Shown here piece by piece: positions 24,063 to 32,677 of a stretch of 32,849 bases of DNA (position 1 is the stretch's first letter; every line of letters starts with the position of its first letter). The stretch comes from Flavobacteriales bacterium UBA3376 (GTDB lineage Bacteria; Bacteroidota; Bacteroidia; Flavobacteriales; Weeksellaceae): positions 1 through 32,849 of the forward strand of contig DEQC01000053.1 in NCBI GenBank assembly GCA_002359055.1, given 5' to 3'. The position numbers and the translations under genes were made by a program. The notes beneath the pieces are model-generated. The model was not told the DNA's origin. It searched no databases and saw only the letters and a list, made by a program, of their open reading frames with translations.

Positions 24063-25832
24063 TCACTCATTCAATTCATTGAGAAAGTTGAAAATAGAAT
24101 TTTCATCTAAACCTAAATTTTTCTCTAAATCTTCTATACTACCATGTTGAATGAATTCATCGGGATAAGCTTTTTTTATAAATTTTCCTTTGAAATTAAT
24201 TTTTGCTAAATGGTTCAACACTACATCGCCAAATCCACCATTTTCAATTCCATCTTCAAAAGTAATAACCGTATCATAATCTTTTGCTATCAAATCCAAC
24301 TTTTCAGTATCGAGTGGTTTACTGAAAATAAATTTATAATGTCCAAATTTGCTTGAATTCTCAATTTTCTTCAAAGCTTTCTGAATCTTTAGACCGATCA
24401 CTCCAAAACTCAATAGAGCAATGTTCGATTCATTTTCCAAACTTTTGGCTTTTTGAAGTGGAATCGCTTTTCCGATTTCAACTTTTTTGAATGTATATGA
24501 AATTTCTTTAGCACCTGAATTTCCTCTTGGGAATCGAATCGAAAATGGAGAACTTGTGAATTGGGCCGTATAAAGTAAATTTTGAAAATCTTTTTCGTCC
24601 ATAGGAGCTGAAACTATCATGTTGGGAATGTTATTCATAAAAGCAATGTCAAAATATCCGTGATGAGTTGCACCATCGGTCCCGACAATTCCTGCACGAT
24701 CAATACAGAAAACAACGGGTAAATTTTGTAGAGCAACATCGTGTATGACCTGATCAAAAGCTCTTTGCAAAAAAGTTGAATATATGGTGCAATATGCTAA
24801 CTTTCCTTGAGTAGCCAAACCAGCCGCCAAAGTCACCGAATGTTGCTCAGCTATACCAACATCCAAAACTCGATTAGGAAAATTTTCTTTGACTTTTATT
24901 AACTGACTTCCACTCAACATGGCCGGAGTAATAGCTACAATGTCTTCGTTGGTTTTCATCAATTCAACCATACTTTCTCCAAAGATTTTTTGAAAACTAA
25001 TTTCTCCGTTGGAAACATTTGAAATTACACCTGTTTTTTTGTCGAATAAACCAGGAGAATGCCATTTGACTTGGTCTTTTTCGGCTTGATCATAACCTTT
25101 CCCTTTGATGGTTTTTACATGCAAAAGTTTTGGACCTTTCACTTTTTCTAATTCATCGAAAGCATCGAACAACATTTCAAAATCATGACCATCGATCAAT
25201 TTTTTATAATGAAATCCAAAATCTTCAAAAACCGAATGATTGGCTCCTTTTTGAAGTTCTATAAAATGTTCTTTCAACGCGCCCACTGAAGGATCAATCC
25301 CAATCGAATTGTCATTGAGAATAATTAAAACATCCAAATCTGTACTTCCCAAATGGTTCAAACCTTCTAAAGCCATGCCTGAAACTATGGAAGCATCGCC
25401 TATTATGGCTATGTGATGATTTTTTTTGCCTTTCAATTGATTGGCAATTGCCATACCTGTAATCGCAGAAATAGAAGTGGAAGAATGACCCGTACCAAAA
25501 GTGTCAAATGCACTTTCATCTATTGAAGGAAAACCTGAAATTCCATTGAATTGTCGAAGCGTATCAAATTTATTTTTTCGACCCGTAAGAATTTTATGAG
25601 GATAAGACTGATGTCCCACATCCCAAATCAATAAATCTTCGGGTGTGTTGTAATAATAATGCAAAGCAATGCTCAATTCGACCACGCCCAAACCAGCGCC
25701 TAAATGACCAGGTTTGATAGAAAGTGTATCTAAAATAAATTCGCGAATTTCATTGGCCAATTGTGGCAACTGATTGCGGTTTAAACCTCTTAAATCTTGA
25801 GGTGAATTGATATTTTCTAATAAGGACTTCAT
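24063..25832 (-). CDS. dxs: 1-deoxy-D-xylulose-5-phosphate synthase
   Basis: Dxs condenses pyruvate and glyceraldehyde 3-phosphate to DXP, used for isoprenoids by the MEP route and for thiamin and PLP. The thiamin-diphosphate site is GDAS...LNDN near residue 146; Bacteroidota proteins often have GDAS in place of GDG. The transketolase domain has GIAEQHSVTLAAGLAT near 325 and RAGIVGTDGATHHGYFDI near 380. At 589 residues it is shorter than the E. coli enzyme (620) but usual for this phylum. The start ATG lies seven bases after a -7 element (minus strand, 25847-25840), so the message has almost no leader. It converges with the small membrane gene, with eight bases between them. Confidence 0.95.
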   Translation of the reverse strand: MKSLLENINSPQDLRGLNRNQLPQLANEIREFILDTLSIKPGHLGAGLGVVELSIALHYYYNTPEDLLIWDVGHQSYPHKILTGRKNKFDTLRQFNGISGFPSIDESAFDTFGTGHSSTSISAITGMAIANQLKGKKNHHIAIIGDASIVSGMALEGLNHLGSTDLDVLIILNDNSIGIDPSVGALKEHFIELQKGANHSVFEDFGFHYKKLIDGHDFEMLFDAFDELEKVKGPKLLHVKTIKGKGYDQAEKDQVKWHSPGLFDKKTGVISNVSNGEISFQKIFGESMVELMKTNEDIVAITPAMLSGSQLIKVKENFPNRVLDVGIAEQHSVTLAAGLATQGKLAYCTIYSTFLQRAFDQVIHDVALQNLPVVFCIDRAGIVGTDGATHHGYFDIAFMNNIPNMIVSAPMDEKDFQNLLYTAQFTSSPFSIRFPRGNSGAKEISYTFKKVEIGKAIPLQKAKSLENESNIALLSFGVIGLKIQKALKKIENSSKFGHYKFIFSKPLDTEKLDLIAKDYDTVITFEDGIENGGFGDVVLNHLAKINFKGKFIKKAYPDEFIQHGSIEDLEKNLGLDENSIFNFLNELNE

Positions 25833-25839
25833 TTGTTTA

Positions 25840-25847
25840 CAAAAATA
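25840..25847 (-). promoter_or_regulatory. Candidate -7 element for dxs
   Basis: The minus strand reads TATTTTTG, an exact TAnnTTTG match, seven bases before the dxs ATG. Confidence 0.45.
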
Positions 25848-25943
25848 GTTAAAACCAGGATGAATAAAACTGTTTACAGCTTTGTATTTTATTCTAAACT
25901 TTCAATTAACAATTCGTTTAATAATTAAATAAAATAATCGATG

Positions 25944-25951
25944 TATCTTTG
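25944..25951 (+). promoter_or_regulatory. Candidate -7 element for the DUF3109 gene
   Basis: TATCTTTG is an exact TAnnTTTG match, 23 bases before the ATG at 25975. Confidence 0.6.
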
Positions 25952-25974
25952 TGCGTCAATTTAAATCAATTTCT

Positions 25975-26571
25975 ATGTTCCAAATTGGCGATACTCTAAT
26001 ATCAGAAGACATCCTATTAGAAGAGTTTGTATGTAACTTATCAAAATGCAAAGGAATTTGCTGTGTTGATGGGGATTCTGGTGCGCCTTTGGACGATGAT
26101 GAGTTGGAAATTCTCGATCAGATTTTTGATAAAATCAAACCTTACTTAAGGGAAGAGGGAATTCAAGCAATAGAAGAACAAGGTAAGTATGTGAAAGATT
26201 TCGATGATGAGTGGGTAACACCTTTGGTCAATGGAAATGAATGTGCTTATGTGGTTTTTGATGAAAGAGGAATCGCTAAATGCGGAATTGAAAACGCTTA
26301 TAACGATGGAGTTGTCGATTTTAAAAAACCAATTTCTTGCCATTTGTATCCGGTACGTTTGAAGGAATACAAAAAATTCACTGCAGTTAACTATCATGCC
26401 TGGGACATCTGTTCAGATGCATGTGATTTAGGAAAAGAGTTGAAAGTAAATGTCGCTCATTTCTTAAAAGAATCATTGGTGAGAAAATTTGGTCAAGAAT
26501 GGTATGATGAATTGATGGAAATTGATAAAGAATACAAAGAAAAGCAATCGAAAAAGAGAAAATGGTTCTGA
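25975..26571 (+). CDS. DUF3109 family protein, YkgJ-like cysteine cluster
   Basis: The 198-residue protein has the DUF3109 signature CNLSKCKGICCVDGDSGAPLDD near the N-terminus, with cysteines in a CxxxxCxxxCC spacing, then further cysteines at AKCGIENA, ISCHLYPVR and DICSDACD. Such a set resembles the YkgJ/CxxCxxCC family proposed to chelate zinc or iron, so it may bind a metal or an iron-sulfur cluster; this is not established. A GTG at 25951 would extend it by eight codons but falls in the promoter, so the ATG at 25975 (MFQIGDTLI) is preferred. It is 36 bases ahead of the next gene and probably cotranscribed with it. Confidence 0.88.
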   Translation: MFQIGDTLISEDILLEEFVCNLSKCKGICCVDGDSGAPLDDDELEILDQIFDKIKPYLREEGIQAIEEQGKYVKDFDDEWVTPLVNGNECAYVVFDERGIAKCGIENAYNDGVVDFKKPISCHLYPVRLKEYKKFTAVNYHAWDICSDACDLGKELKVNVAHFLKESLVRKFGQEWYDELMEIDKEYKEKQSKKRKWF

Positions 26572-26607
26572 TCCATTGGATTGTTTTACTAACTAAAAAA
26601 TTAATTT

Positions 26608-28278
26608 ATGTTAAGAGATATCACTAAAGCAAGACAGTCAACGACTGACATAGATCGTTTGTATATAATTATGAGACATATGTTCCATAGAGGAACTTAT
26701 AGACCATCAGGACAATCTGGAAAAATGATTCAAGAACTATTGTTGGATCTAAATCCAGAGATTTATGGTTCAATGGCTGATCCTGAAAAAGTTGAACTGG
26801 AGGGCTTGTTTTATGTGTTGGATCGTTTGCCTGACGGAATTACAGAAACTCCATACATTCACTTTACTTCTAATGAAGGGGTCGATTTCAATAAATTTAC
26901 ACCAATAATTCCTCCGAAAAGAAGAAGAATTTGTTATAGAGTGGGCGATGATCAAATGAATATTGAAGTGACTCGTGGTCGTTCGGAGATTTATGATACG
27001 CTAACTCATTTGACTTTTTTGTACAACGAAGCCGATAAAATTCGAAAGAAAGCTTACAATAACCAAACTCAAAAAATGAGTAGGGTTTGGGCAGAAGTTG
27101 AAAAAATCGCTTTGGATGAAATCAAATTGACCCCAAAAGAAAGAGATGTTGCTTTGATGCATCTTTCTTCAATTTTAGGAAGAACTTATAAAGAAACAGT
27201 GGTCGCTTATAAATATTTTAGTCAACCTTCTGACAAAGAAAAGTTCTTCAAAATCATCTATTGGATGGGGAGAACTGCACAAGAAGACGCTAACAACACC
27301 AAACGAAGAGAAATTGTTTTCTCATCAATTTTAAGACAGAGAATCGGTCATCATATCATAGGTGAAAATTGGGCAAATACCATTAAGAAAACCTTAGAAG
27401 ACAATAAATTGTTGGATCGACCAATTCATATCATCAGTGCGAATATGCACAGTGTTTCCAATATGATTTTTGCATTTGATGCCTTAAAGAAAGATATAAA
27501 AAGCATCAAAGAATTAGATGTTTACAAAGATCTTTCGTCGGCTAAAAACGAAAAACTCAGAGAAGAAGTTGCCGAATATTCTCAACAAAACGGTTTGATT
27601 TTCCTTCCGGATGCTTCTGGAACCAATATGGATGTTCAAATCATCGATTTGAAAAAAGTCGATTTGTCCAATACTGCATTTTCACACATAAAAGATCGTG
27701 AAGATGTGATTATAGTTATGGACTATGCTTTTGGTGAACAAGCCTTTGAGGTGATGGATGAACTTTTAAAACCTTATACAACGCCCAAAGCAAGTATAAA
27801 AATGAATGTGAAATCCATTGCAATTATGGGTAAAGCTGGAATTCTAAGTGGGAAAAAAGGAGATATCATGATTCCAAATTCCCATATACTCGAAGGTCCG
27901 ACTGATAATTATGTTTTCGAAAATGAATTGACAACAGAAGATTTTAAAGGCAGTCGATTGGGTATTTATGAAGGACCTATGATAACTGTTTTAGGAACTT
28001 CACTTCAAAACAAAGATATTTTAGAATATTTCAAGGATTCTTCATGGAAAGCCATCGGTTTGGAAATGGAAGGCGGACATTATCAGAAAGCGATTCAAGT
28101 AGCTTCGAGAATTCGTCATCACATCTCATCGGATGTAAAAGTGATGTACGCATATTACGCATCAGATAATCCATTAGAGACAGGTAGCACATTGGCGTCA
28201 GGTGGTTTAGGTTTGACAGGAGTTAAGCCGACTTATTTGATCACCAAGAAAATTTTGGAGAAAATATTTAGCTTTTGA
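26608..28278 (+). CDS. Conserved Bacteroidota protein with nucleoside-phosphorylase-like C-terminus (DUF6909-like)
   Basis: I do not recognise a defined enzyme. The first 250 residues are mainly helical (MFHRGTYRPSGQSGKM, TLTHLTFLYNEADKIRKKA) with no familiar motif. From about residue 395 the layout changes to alpha/beta: SIAIMGKAGILSGKKGDIMIP, RLGIYEGPMITV and GLEMEGGHYQKAI near 485-497. An EMEG near this position is the active-site segment of nucleoside phosphorylases and AMP nucleosidase, suggesting a remote relation, though a catalytic role is only inferred. I recall proteins of this type named DUF6909 in flavobacteria; this name is uncertain. At 556 residues, 36 bases after the DUF3109 gene, it is probably the second gene of the operon. 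Confidence 0.75.
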   Translation: MLRDITKARQSTTDIDRLYIIMRHMFHRGTYRPSGQSGKMIQELLLDLNPEIYGSMADPEKVELEGLFYVLDRLPDGITETPYIHFTSNEGVDFNKFTPIIPPKRRRICYRVGDDQMNIEVTRGRSEIYDTLTHLTFLYNEADKIRKKAYNNQTQKMSRVWAEVEKIALDEIKLTPKERDVALMHLSSILGRTYKETVVAYKYFSQPSDKEKFFKIIYWMGRTAQEDANNTKRREIVFSSILRQRIGHHIIGENWANTIKKTLEDNKLLDRPIHIISANMHSVSNMIFAFDALKKDIKSIKELDVYKDLSSAKNEKLREEVAEYSQQNGLIFLPDASGTNMDVQIIDLKKVDLSNTAFSHIKDREDVIIVMDYAFGEQAFEVMDELLKPYTTPKASIKMNVKSIAIMGKAGILSGKKGDIMIPNSHILEGPTDNYVFENELTTEDFKGSRLGIYEGPMITVLGTSLQNKDILEYFKDSSWKAIGLEMEGGHYQKAIQVASRIRHHISSDVKVMYAYYASDNPLETGSTLASGGLGLTGVKPTYLITKKILEKIFSF

Positions 28279-28362
28279 TAGAAATTATTTTGAACTTTCA
28301 AGATAGTTTTTATCAAACAAAATTTAGATAAAATCCAAATGTTTTTCTTAGATGAAAATACA

Positions 28363-28370
28363 TAACTTTG
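28363..28370 (+). promoter_or_regulatory. Candidate -7 element for tdk
   Basis: TAACTTTG is an exact TAnnTTTG match. The ATG starts seven bases later, so the message would be nearly leaderless. Confidence 0.55.
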
Positions 28371-28377
28371 CTTTTCT

Positions 28378-28965
28378 ATGTTTTTAGAAAATACCATAAA
28401 TCACAACAAAAAAAGCGGATGGATTGAGGTGATCTGCGGTTCGATGTTCTCTGGGAAAACAGAAGAATTGATCCGTAGAATCAATCGTGCAAAGTTTGCC
28501 AATCAACATGTTGAAATCTTCAAACCTGCAGTAGATGTTAGGTATGACGAAGAGGAAGTGGTTTCTCATGACCAAACGTCCATCGAAGCAACTCCCGTTG
28601 AAACAGCTTATAATATTATGATTTTAGCTGGAGATTGTGATGTGGTTGGAATTGATGAAGCTCAATTTTTTGATGAAGGAATAGTTGAAGTAGCCAATAA
28701 ATTGGCCAATCAAGGAAAACGAGTGATCATCGCCGGATTGGATATGGATTTCAAAGGAAGACCTTTCGGACCTATGCCGAACTTGATGGCAACTGCTGAA
28801 TATGTGACCAAAGTACATGCGATTTGTGTGAAAACTGGCAACCTCGCTCATTATTCACATCGTAAAATCAAAAGCGATAAATTGGTTGAATTAGGAGAAA
28901 AAGAAGAATACGAACCTTTGAGTAGAAGAGCATTTTGGGAAGAAATGAAAAAACAAAATCCATAA
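28378..28965 (+). CDS. tdk: Thymidine kinase
   Basis: Type II thymidine kinase of the salvage pathway, 195 residues. The phosphate loop GSMFSGKT is at residues 21-28, the Walker B block DEAQFF near 93, and the lasso and base-binding segment near GLDMDFKGRPFG. In the usual family four cysteine or histidine residues bind a structural zinc near the C-terminus; here only one, the Cys in AICVKTG near 150, is left, and the last pair is replaced by EPLSRRAFW. Bacteroidota enzymes often look like this, so loss of zinc is not by itself a defect. The ATG is seven bases behind a -7 element. The stop is inside an AT-rich hairpin. Confidence 0.95.
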   Translation: MFLENTINHNKKSGWIEVICGSMFSGKTEELIRRINRAKFANQHVEIFKPAVDVRYDEEEVVSHDQTSIEATPVETAYNIMILAGDCDVVGIDEAQFFDEGIVEVANKLANQGKRVIIAGLDMDFKGRPFGPMPNLMATAEYVTKVHAICVKTGNLAHYSHRKIKSDKLVELGEKEEYEPLSRRAFWEEMKKQNP

Positions 28966-28994
28966 ACTTTAATCGAAAGTTACTTTAAAGTTTA
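28963..28994 (+). terminator. AT-rich hairpin over the tdk stop codon
   Basis: TAAACTTTAA (28963-28972) pairs perfectly with TTAAAGTTTA (28985-28994) around a 12-base loop. No continuous T-tract follows, so termination would be weak. The first three bases are the tdk stop. Confidence 0.4.
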
Positions 28995-29023
28995 GTTGGG
29001 AGAGATATTTTTTCTAATTTTAA

Positions 29024-29056
29024 ATGAAATTTAACCCTAAAACTCCAAACATTTGA
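29024..29056 (+). CDS. Possible 10-codon upstream ORF coupled to murF-alr
   Basis: ATG at 29024 opens MKFNPKTPNI and stops with TGA at 29054-29056. This stop overlaps the TTG start of murF-alr in the string TTGA. It could couple translation of the downstream gene, or could be chance; it is too short to test by composition. Confidence 0.25.
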   Translation: MKFNPKTPNI

Positions 29057-31509
29057 ATTCTTATAGAGTAGAAGAATTAGCGGAAATTATCTCAGCTGAT
29101 ATCATCGGAAATCCAACAGGATTGGTAGAAGAAGTTTATTTTGATTCGAGAAATTTATTTCAACCCATCAATGGCGTTTTTTTTGCTTTCGACGAGTTCC
29201 AACAAAATGGAAGCAAATACATAAGTGATGCCTATGAAAAAGGAATTCGAGTTTTTGTAACTTCTAAAGTCGAAGATACAGAAATGGATGCGGTTTATCT
29301 AAAAGTCGATTCGCCACTCAAAGCTCTACAAGAATGGGGAAGATATCATCGGACTCAATTTCGTCTCAAAGTAATCGCAATTACAGGAAGCAACGGGAAA
29401 ACCATTGTCAAAGAATGGTTGAATCAACTACTATGGGAATATTTCTCAATTGTGAGAAGTCCGAAAAGTTATAATTCACAAATTGGAGTGCCATTATCAG
29501 TTTTGAGAATTACTGCTGAAAGGAATTTAGGTTTATTTGAAGCAGGAATTTCTTTGCCAAACGAAATGCAAAGTTTAGAAGAAATTATTCAACCTAAAAT
29601 TGGAGTTCTAACGCATATAGGAAGTGCACATTTGGAAAATTTCTCTTCCAAAGAAGAACTTATTAAAGAGAAATTGAATTTATTTAAAAATGTTGAATCA
29701 ATTGTTTTCAATGCCGATGATGAACTGGTGAAAGATCTAATTCTTAAAGAATTTTCAGATCGAAAGTTGTTTAGTTTTGGAAATGGAAATGACAATGTGA
29801 TTCAATTGAAAAGTATTTCTAATACTGATTGGGGTAGAATTGTCAATATTTTATTTGAAAATCAAAATTTAAATTTTACCATTCCTTTCAAAGATTCAGC
29901 TTCCATAGAAAATGTTTTGACTACTTTGACTACTATAGCAGCTTTAGATTTGGATGTAAGGAAATTTTTACCAAAAACCTCCAATTTACTTCCGGTCGAA
30001 ATGCGGCTTGAAATTAAGGAGGCAATTCGAGATAGTATTTTGATAAATGATACTTTTAATTCCGATTTACATTCGGTGAAAGTCGCTCTGGACGTTTTGG
30101 CCCAACAACCATTTCCTCATAAAAGTTTGGTGTTGACCGATATACTTCAGAGTAATTTAGAACCCGATAAATTGTATCGAAAAGTAGCAGATTTGGTGAA
30201 CAATTATCCCATCAATGATTTGATTTTAATTGGCGATACTCTGCCTAAATACAGGGATTGGTTCAAAGCTGATGCGAGAACTTTTAGAACAACTGATGCT
30301 TTTTTCAAAACATTGAGCGTTCAAAATGTAAACAATGAAGCGATTTTGTTGAAAGGTTCAAGACCATTTCAGTTGGAGAAAATCTCAGCTTTCTTAGAGA
30401 AAAAATCTCATGATACCGTTTTGGAAATTAACCTGCAAGCGTTGATTGACAACATAAAAGTTTTTAAAAACAAGTTGAAACCTAAGACCAAAATGATGGC
30501 GATGATCAAAGCGAATAGTTATGGAACTGGTAGTTTTGAAATCGCTCAAACTTTGGAGCATCATAAAATTGATTATTTGGGGGCAGCTTATGCCGACGAA
30601 GGAGTTGAACTCAGAAAGGCTGGAATCAATTTACCTATTTTGGTGATGAATCCTGAGCAGAGCAGTTATGGGCCAATTATAGATTTTAAGTTAGAACCTG
30701 AAATTTATAGTTTGAGAGTTCTGAAAATGTTCATTAAAAAATTGAAAGAAAAATCTTTTACAAATCCATATCCGATTCACATCAAATTCGACTCAGGTAT
30801 GAATCGTTTGGGCTTTAGAATTGAGGAATTACAAGAATTGGTAGAATTTCTAAAAGAAGAAAAATCGGTTAGAATTCGTTCGATTTTCACGCATTTAGCA
30901 ACCGCTGATCTTCCTTCTGAAAGGAAATTTGCTTTGGAGCAATTAGAGAGATTTGATAAAGCTTATGAGTTTATTTCTAGCGAATTGAGCATTCGACCGA
31001 TCAAACACGCATTGAATTCTTCTGGAATTACACATTTCCCAGAGCATCAATACGATATGGTTAGGATTGGAATTGGAATGTATGGAATTTCAGATGATAA
31101 AGAAACCCAAAAACAGTTGAAACACGTTTCCACTTTCAAAACATTGATTTCCCAAATTTCAACCATAGAAAAAGGAGAAAGTGTCAGCTACGGAAGAAAC
31201 TTTAAAGCAGAAAAAACTACAAGAATCGCAACTATTCCTGTGGGATATGCCGACGGAATTCGCAGGGCTTTTGGCAATGGTGTAGGAAAAATGAGGGTTA
31301 ACGGACACTTAGTGCCAGTGGTAGGAACGATTTGTATGGATATGATGATGTTGGATGTGACGGAAATCGATTGTGAGGAAGGAGATGAAGTGATTATTTT
31401 CGGGAAAAATTTGAGCATAGTCGAATTGGCGAAACAAATCGATACGATTCCTTACGAGATTTTAACTTCGATTTCTTCGAGAGTGAAGCGAATTTATTAT
31501 AGAGAATAA
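29053..31509 (+). CDS. murF-alr: Bifunctional UDP-N-acetylmuramoyl-tripeptide:D-Ala-D-Ala ligase/alanine racemase
   Basis: This Bacteroidota-type fusion makes D-alanine and adds D-Ala-D-Ala to the peptidoglycan precursor. The MurF half (about residues 1-450) has the ATP loop ITGSNGKT near 110, KSYNSQIGVPLSVL and a HIGSAHLENF block. The Alr half begins near 455 (VLEINLQALIDNIK), with the PLP lysine in MIKANSYGTG near 486, the catalytic tyrosine in VSYGRNF near 712, and the PVVGTICMDMMM block near 757. The only in-frame start near the conserved N-terminus is TTG at 29053; no ATG fits until well inside MurF. The TTG overlaps the stop of a 10-codon ORF. RecX follows after five bases. Confidence 0.95.
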   Translation: MNSYRVEELAEIISADIIGNPTGLVEEVYFDSRNLFQPINGVFFAFDEFQQNGSKYISDAYEKGIRVFVTSKVEDTEMDAVYLKVDSPLKALQEWGRYHRTQFRLKVIAITGSNGKTIVKEWLNQLLWEYFSIVRSPKSYNSQIGVPLSVLRITAERNLGLFEAGISLPNEMQSLEEIIQPKIGVLTHIGSAHLENFSSKEELIKEKLNLFKNVESIVFNADDELVKDLILKEFSDRKLFSFGNGNDNVIQLKSISNTDWGRIVNILFENQNLNFTIPFKDSASIENVLTTLTTIAALDLDVRKFLPKTSNLLPVEMRLEIKEAIRDSILINDTFNSDLHSVKVALDVLAQQPFPHKSLVLTDILQSNLEPDKLYRKVADLVNNYPINDLILIGDTLPKYRDWFKADARTFRTTDAFFKTLSVQNVNNEAILLKGSRPFQLEKISAFLEKKSHDTVLEINLQALIDNIKVFKNKLKPKTKMMAMIKANSYGTGSFEIAQTLEHHKIDYLGAAYADEGVELRKAGINLPILVMNPEQSSYGPIIDFKLEPEIYSLRVLKMFIKKLKEKSFTNPYPIHIKFDSGMNRLGFRIEELQELVEFLKEEKSVRIRSIFTHLATADLPSERKFALEQLERFDKAYEFISSELSIRPIKHALNSSGITHFPEHQYDMVRIGIGMYGISDDKETQKQLKHVSTFKTLISQISTIEKGESVSYGRNFKAEKTTRIATIPVGYADGIRRAFGNGVGKMRVNGHLVPVVGTICMDMMMLDVTEIDCEEGDEVIIFGKNLSIVELAKQIDTIPYEILTSISSRVKRIYYRE

Positions 31510-31514
31510 TTCAG

Positions 31515-31982
31515 ATGCAGAAGAAAAGTAAGTCTTTTACCTTTGATGAAATAAAAGAAAAATTAGCCAATTTTTGTGTGTATCAAGATCGTTGTCATTG
31601 GGATGTTGAGAAGAAAATGAGAGAATACGATTTGATACCTGAAGCTAAGGATGAGATTTTTATTTATTTGATTCAGAACAACTTTTTGAATGAAGAGAGA
31701 TTTGTCAAAAGTTTTGTTCGTGGTAGATTTAATCAAAAGAAATGGGGAAGAAATAAGATCAAAATGGCTTTGAAGCAGAGGCAGATTCCTGAGCAATTGA
31801 TCAGAATTGGATTTGAGGAAATCGATGAAGAAGAATATCTAAAAGTTTTGGAAGAATTGTTTGTAAAAAAACAAGAAGAATTGAAATCAGAAACTAATTC
31901 TTTCAAGAAAAATTTAAAACTCAGAAATTATTTACTACAAAAAGGCTTCGAAAATGAACTAATTTTCGATTTGATGCGTTAA
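31515..31982 (+). CDS. recX: RecX-family regulatory protein
   Basis: RecX binds RecA filaments and limits their growth. The 155 residues are almost all helical, in the three-helix repeats of the family (CHWDVEKKMREYDLI, FLNEERFVKSFVRGRFNQKKWGRNKIKMAL, and a third repeat ending KGFENELIFDLM). The FVRGRFxxKKWGRNKI block is the strongest marker. The length suits the family. It begins five bases after murF-alr and is probably cotranscribed with it; recA is not in the window. Confidence 0.93.
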   Translation: MQKKSKSFTFDEIKEKLANFCVYQDRCHWDVEKKMREYDLIPEAKDEIFIYLIQNNFLNEERFVKSFVRGRFNQKKWGRNKIKMALKQRQIPEQLIRIGFEEIDEEEYLKVLEELFVKKQEELKSETNSFKKNLKLRNYLLQKGFENELIFDLMR

Positions 31983-32053
31983 TGGTACATAAGTCAATGA
32001 AAATTTTGGGTTTATTGAAAAAAACTTAATTTTATAAAAAATTAAAAGAACAT

Positions 32054-32611
32054 ATGAGAAAATTAATGGTATTGGGTTTAACAGTAGTGTTTTCATCTTT
32101 TTTTATACAATCTTGTGACCCATGGGAAGATGAAACTTATCACCCAACAGATCCAATCGGTGGAGGAAATGAAGATAATGTTGAAGTTATAGGAACTTGG
32201 AAATTAACTTCTCTTGAATTTGATGAGCCATTTGACATCAATGGAGATGGAGAAGCTAATAAGGACTTGCTGATAGAAACAGGGTGTTATCAAAATGAAT
32301 TGATGGTTTTCAATGAAGATTTCACTGGAAGTATCATCTCAAATGATTATGCAGCTATAGAGGTAAATGTTGAGGTAGGAGGAAATGATGAAGTGAGTTA
32401 TGCTTTTGAATGTGAGGAAGATAGTGATGAGTCATCAATTGTTTGGACCCAAGAGGAAAATACCGTACTAATCACTTTGGAAGAGGAAATATTTGAAGCA
32501 ACTCTATCGGGTGATAAACTAATATTTACAATAGAAGAAGGATTTTATATCAGTGGAGCAGATGAGGAAATGCTAAACATTACTTTCACTTACACAAAAC
32601 AAGAAGATTAA
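32054..32611 (+). CDS. Lipocalin-like lipoprotein with an EF-hand-like loop
   Basis: The signal peptide ends in FIQSC, a lipobox, so the mature protein (Cys20 onward) should be lipid-anchored. The residues after the cysteine are acidic (DPWEDET), which resembles the export signal for surface lipoproteins in Bacteroidota. The body starts GTWKLTSLEF, the common opening of lipocalin-like beta-barrel domains, and includes an ETGCYQN block typical of these. Residues DINGDGEANKD have the spacing of an EF-hand or dockerin calcium loop. The protein is very acidic overall. The ligand is unknown. A terminator hairpin follows. Confidence 0.85.
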   Translation: MRKLMVLGLTVVFSSFFIQSCDPWEDETYHPTDPIGGGNEDNVEVIGTWKLTSLEFDEPFDINGDGEANKDLLIETGCYQNELMVFNEDFTGSIISNDYAAIEVNVEVGGNDEVSYAFECEEDSDESSIVWTQEENTVLITLEEEIFEATLSGDKLIFTIEEGFYISGADEEMLNITFTYTKQED

Positions 32612-32635
32612 TTACTATTAATATTTTGATTTTCT

Positions 32636-32664
32636 AAACCGCTCATTTTATATGGGCGGTTTTT
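32636..32664 (+). terminator. Intrinsic terminator after the lipoprotein gene
   Basis: AAACCGCTCA (32636-32645) pairs with TGGGCGGTTT (32653-32662) with one G-T wobble and a seven-base loop; a T-run continues to 32664. Confidence 0.8.
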
Positions 32665-32677
32665 GTTTGATAGTTGT

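Noticed and set aside
25951..25974. GTG start extending the DUF3109 protein by eight codons
   Set aside because: The GTG is the last base of the TATCTTTG promoter element, so it would not be in the mRNA.
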